A DNA stretch of 8,374 nt. Origin: Clostridia bacterium (GTDB taxonomy: Bacteria; Bacillota; Dehalobacteriia; UBA4068). Of this stretch, positions 6,610 through 8,374 are shown piece by piece. A program made the position numbers and the translations under genes. Positions within the stretch are counted from its first letter, which is position 1; each line of letters begins with the position of its first letter. Under the pieces are notes generated by a model, which was not told the origin of the DNA, made no database searches, and saw only the letters and a list, made by a program, of their open reading frames with translations. Location of the stretch: positions 1 through 8,374 of the forward strand of contig JAAYYR010000081.1 in NCBI GenBank assembly GCA_012515255.1, given 5' to 3'.

Positions 6610-6677
6610 ATCAACTGGCCGGAAACGGCGTGCAAATTATAGCCACCGCGGGGCTGATGCGGTTTTGCCGCGCTTAG
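6601..6677 (+). other. Out-of-frame continuation of the NIF3-like gene
   Basis: The sequence CTTTTTTAG (6601-6609) holds six T followed by the in-frame stop. With one extra T, or a -1 slip of tRNA-Phe from TTT (6604-6606), reading continues TTA GAT CAA CTG to a TAG at 6675-6677. A small GC stem with a GNRA-type loop, GCCG-GAAA-CGGC (6618-6629), starts ten bases after the T run. Sequencing error, a real truncating mutation, or recoding could each explain this. The first is the simplest. Confidence 0.7.
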
Positions 6678-6773
6678 CCCGGCGCGAGGGCGGTGTCTTC
6701 CCCCGTCTTTCGGGTATAATAAAAACCGGCGTTCCAGTCCGGTACAATAATCAGTGAGCAGTAGGAGAAAACC
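6678..6773 (+). promoter_or_regulatory. Possible promoter before the U32 gene
   Basis: A perfect TATAAT lies at 6715-6720, and a weaker TACAAT at 6743-6748. Neither has a recognisable -35 box at 15-18 bases. A small hairpin, ACCGG (6725-6729) with CCGGT (6739-6743), would sit at the start of the transcript. There is no clear intrinsic terminator after the NIF3-like gene, so the U32 gene may also be read from upstream. Confidence 0.4.
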
Positions 6774-8374
6774 ATGACCGAATTATTAGCCCCGGCGGGT
6801 AGTTTTACCGCCTTGAAAGCGGCGCTGGCCAACGGCGCTGATGCTATATACCTGGGCGGAAAAACATTTTCCGCGCGCGCTTATGCCGATAACTTTACCC
6901 TGGAGGAAATTACCGAGGCAGTAAAACTGGCTCATTTTTGGCATGCTAAAGTATATGTGGCGCTTAATACCCTGATTTCCGATGAAGAGATGGTGAGCGC
7001 TGTTTTTTATGCCGCCGAGCTGTACCGCGCCGGCGTGGACGCTATCATCATTCAGGATTTGGGCTTGCTGGCGATGCTGCGCCAGGCGCTGCCGGAGCTG
7101 GAACTGCATGCCAGCACCCAGATGGGCGTGCATAATGCGCCGGGCTGCAATCTGCTGGCCGGCCTGGGCGTTTCAAGAGTGATCCTCTCCCGCGAGCTAT
7201 CTTTATCCGATATGGCGGCGGTACGCGGCGCGACTAAAGTGGGCCTGGAAACATTTGTCCACGGCGCGCTCTGTATTTGCTTTAGCGGCCAATGCCTTTT
7301 TTCCTCTATGGTTGGCGGCCGCAGCGGCAACCGCGGCCGCTGCGCCCAGCCCTGCCGGCTGGCGTACCGCCTCGTCAATGAGTTCGGCGAGCCAATGATC
7401 AGCCAGCAGCCGGGCGCGTATCTGCTTTCGCCCCGCGACCTTTTCGGTTATGAGAAGCTGGAGCGTCTTTATGATCTGCATTTGGACGCCTGGAAGATCG
7501 AGGGCAGGATGAAAAAGCCCGAATATGTGGCGGTCGTGACGGACGTCTATCGCCGGGCCCTGGATGAGCTGGAGCAAAGCAACAGGCTGAATGCCAATAC
7601 AGAATCGCTGCGCCGTCTATTGCAGGTATTTAATCGCGATATAAGCCATGGCTACTGGGAGGGTAATCCCGGCTCCAGCTTGATGAGCTATACCCGTCCC
7701 AATAATCGCGGGCTTCTGGCCGGGCGCGTCGTCGGCAAAGAGGACGGCAGGATCAAGGTCAAATTAAGCCAGCCGCTGTCTTTGGGCGATATGCTGGAGC
7801 TGTGGGTGAGCAGCGGCAGCCGCGAAACCCTCAGCGTGGATAAGATGATAATTGCCGGGCAGGCGGCGGAAAAAGCCGAGCCCGGCCAAACCGTAGTGCT
7901 TGACGCCGCCGCCGGACGCGAAGGCGACCGCGTATTCAAGATTTTTGACGCGCCTCTGATTAAGGCGGCGCGCGAGAGTTTTACGGATTTCCCGCTCAAG
8001 CCCCTGCATTTTACCATCGACGCCAGATTAGGCCAGCCCCTGCGCTTGCAGGCGCGCGATGAAGACGGCTTTAGCGCTGAAATGCAGAGCGAGTATATCG
8101 TGGCCGAGGCTGTGAGCAGCATCAGCGATATGACCAGCGTGCGGGTGCAGTTGGGGCGCTTGGGCGGCAGCGGCTATACGCTTGGCGAAGTAAAGGGGCA
8201 ATTAGACAAAAATGTCATGCTGCCCTCCTCGGTGCTGAATAAGGCCCGCCGCGCCGTAGTGGACGAGCTGCTGCATCAGCGGCAGAGCCGCGATCAGCGT
8301 GCCTTTGACCAGATGCGTTTCGCCCAGGCGGTCAAATCCAATACTTTGCCCAGCCGCCGGACTTTGCCGGCGCG
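6774..8374 (+). CDS. U32-family protein with DUF3656-like region (RlhA/YdcP-like), 3' end cut off
   Basis: Open to the window edge: 533 residues plus two bases, with no stop. The N-terminal TIM-barrel-like half starts ELLAPAGSFTALKAALANGA (3-22) with DAIYLGGKTFSAR (23-35). It contains LHASTQMGVHN (111-121) and the U32 signature ETFVHGALCICFSGQC (159-174). C167, C174, C190 (GRC) and C194 (QPC) match the four cysteines thought to hold an iron-sulfur cluster in this family. KIEGRMKKPEYV (241-252) follows. FNRDISHGYW (286-295) and MSYTRPNNRGLLAGRVVG (304-321) lead into a beta-rich region like DUF3656. Characterised relatives are RlhA (23S rRNA cytidine hydroxylation) and TrhP (tRNA wobble uridine hydroxylation); the old name 'peptidase' is doubtful for such members. 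TAGGAGA (6762-6768) precedes the ATG. Full family members often exceed 650 residues, so a C-terminal part is missing from view. Confidence 0.88.
   Translation, partial: MTELLAPAGSFTALKAALANGADAIYLGGKTFSARAYADNFTLEEITEAVKLAHFWHAKVYVALNTLISDEEMVSAVFYAAELYRAGVDAIIIQDLGLLAMLRQALPELELHASTQMGVHNAPGCNLLAGLGVSRVILSRELSLSDMAAVRGATKVGLETFVHGALCICFSGQCLFSSMVGGRSGNRGRCAQPCRLAYRLVNEFGEPMISQQPGAYLLSPRDLFGYEKLERLYDLHLDAWKIEGRMKKPEYVAVVTDVYRRALDELEQSNRLNANTESLRRLLQVFNRDISHGYWEGNPGSSLMSYTRPNNRGLLAGRVVGKEDGRIKVKLSQPLSLGDMLELWVSSGSRETLSVDKMIIAGQAAEKAEPGQTVVLDAAAGREGDRVFKIFDAPLIKAARESFTDFPLKPLHFTIDARLGQPLRLQARDEDGFSAEMQSEYIVAEAVSSISDMTSVRVQLGRLGGSGYTLGEVKGQLDKNVMLPSSVLNKARRAVVDELLHQRQSRDQRAFDQMRFAQAVKSNTLPSRRTLPA

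Noticed and set aside
6651..6680. Hairpin GGGCT...AGCCC with inner GCGG/CCGC near the end of the NIF3-like gene
   Set aside because: It has internal mismatches and is followed by GC-rich sequence, not T; it also overlaps the likely coding C-terminus, so it is not called a terminator.
1..8374. CRISPR array, insertion sequence, tRNA or rRNA genes, phage or defence genes
   Set aside because: No regularly spaced repeats, transposase motifs, tRNA cloverleaf or rRNA-like stretches were seen; all coding space is filled by recognisable housekeeping families.

Overview
The window is an ordinary, tightly packed translation and cell-division neighbourhood from a GC-rich member of the Firmicutes (Bacillota). 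All genes lie on the + strand. The order L35 - L20 - TrmH-family rRNA methyltransferase - PheS - PheT - ZapA - (NIF3-like) - U32 protein resembles the Bacillus/Clostridium arrangement (infC-rpmI-rplT, and ysgA-pheS-pheT-zapA). The ZapA type, the purine-rich Shine-Dalgarno sites and the attenuator-like leader before pheS fit the same phylum. The high GC and alanine-rich proteins would suit a GC-rich Negativicutes or Clostridia lineage, but the sequence alone does not settle this.

Layout. Bases 1-627 hold the end of a ribosomal protein operon: rpmI (its first three codons probably lie before the window), rplT, and a perfect 12-bp intrinsic terminator. Bases 681-1466 encode a SPOUT (TrmH/SpoU) RNA 2'-O-methyltransferase. 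A strong sigma-70-type promoter (TTGCCC-17-TATAAT with an extended TG) at 1477-1505 starts a roughly 355-base untranslated leader. This leader is rich in hairpins and ends in a terminator-like hairpin just before pheS, so it is a good candidate transcription attenuator, possibly a divergent T-box. pheS (1869-2891) and pheT (2938-5391) encode both subunits of phenylalanyl-tRNA synthetase. zapA (5419-5682) follows with a strong ribosome binding site. A NIF3-like metal-binding protein gene (5725-6609) comes next. A U32-family protein with a DUF3656-like region starts at 6774 and runs off the right edge.

Most of these genes serve translation: two ribosomal proteins, tRNA-Phe charging, one probable rRNA methylase, and a U32 protein whose characterised relatives hydroxylate rRNA or tRNA. 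ZapA, the FtsZ-ring regulator, rides along with pheST as in many Firmicutes.

The two places that deserve a second look are the NIF3-like gene and the pheST leader. In the first, a run of six T ends in a premature TAG, and the -1 frame continues with 24 residues that look like the missing family C-terminus. In the second, the regulatory class is unclear and several mutually exclusive pairings are visible. I found no CRISPR array, insertion sequence, tRNA, rRNA or prophage sign, and no convincing wholly new system.
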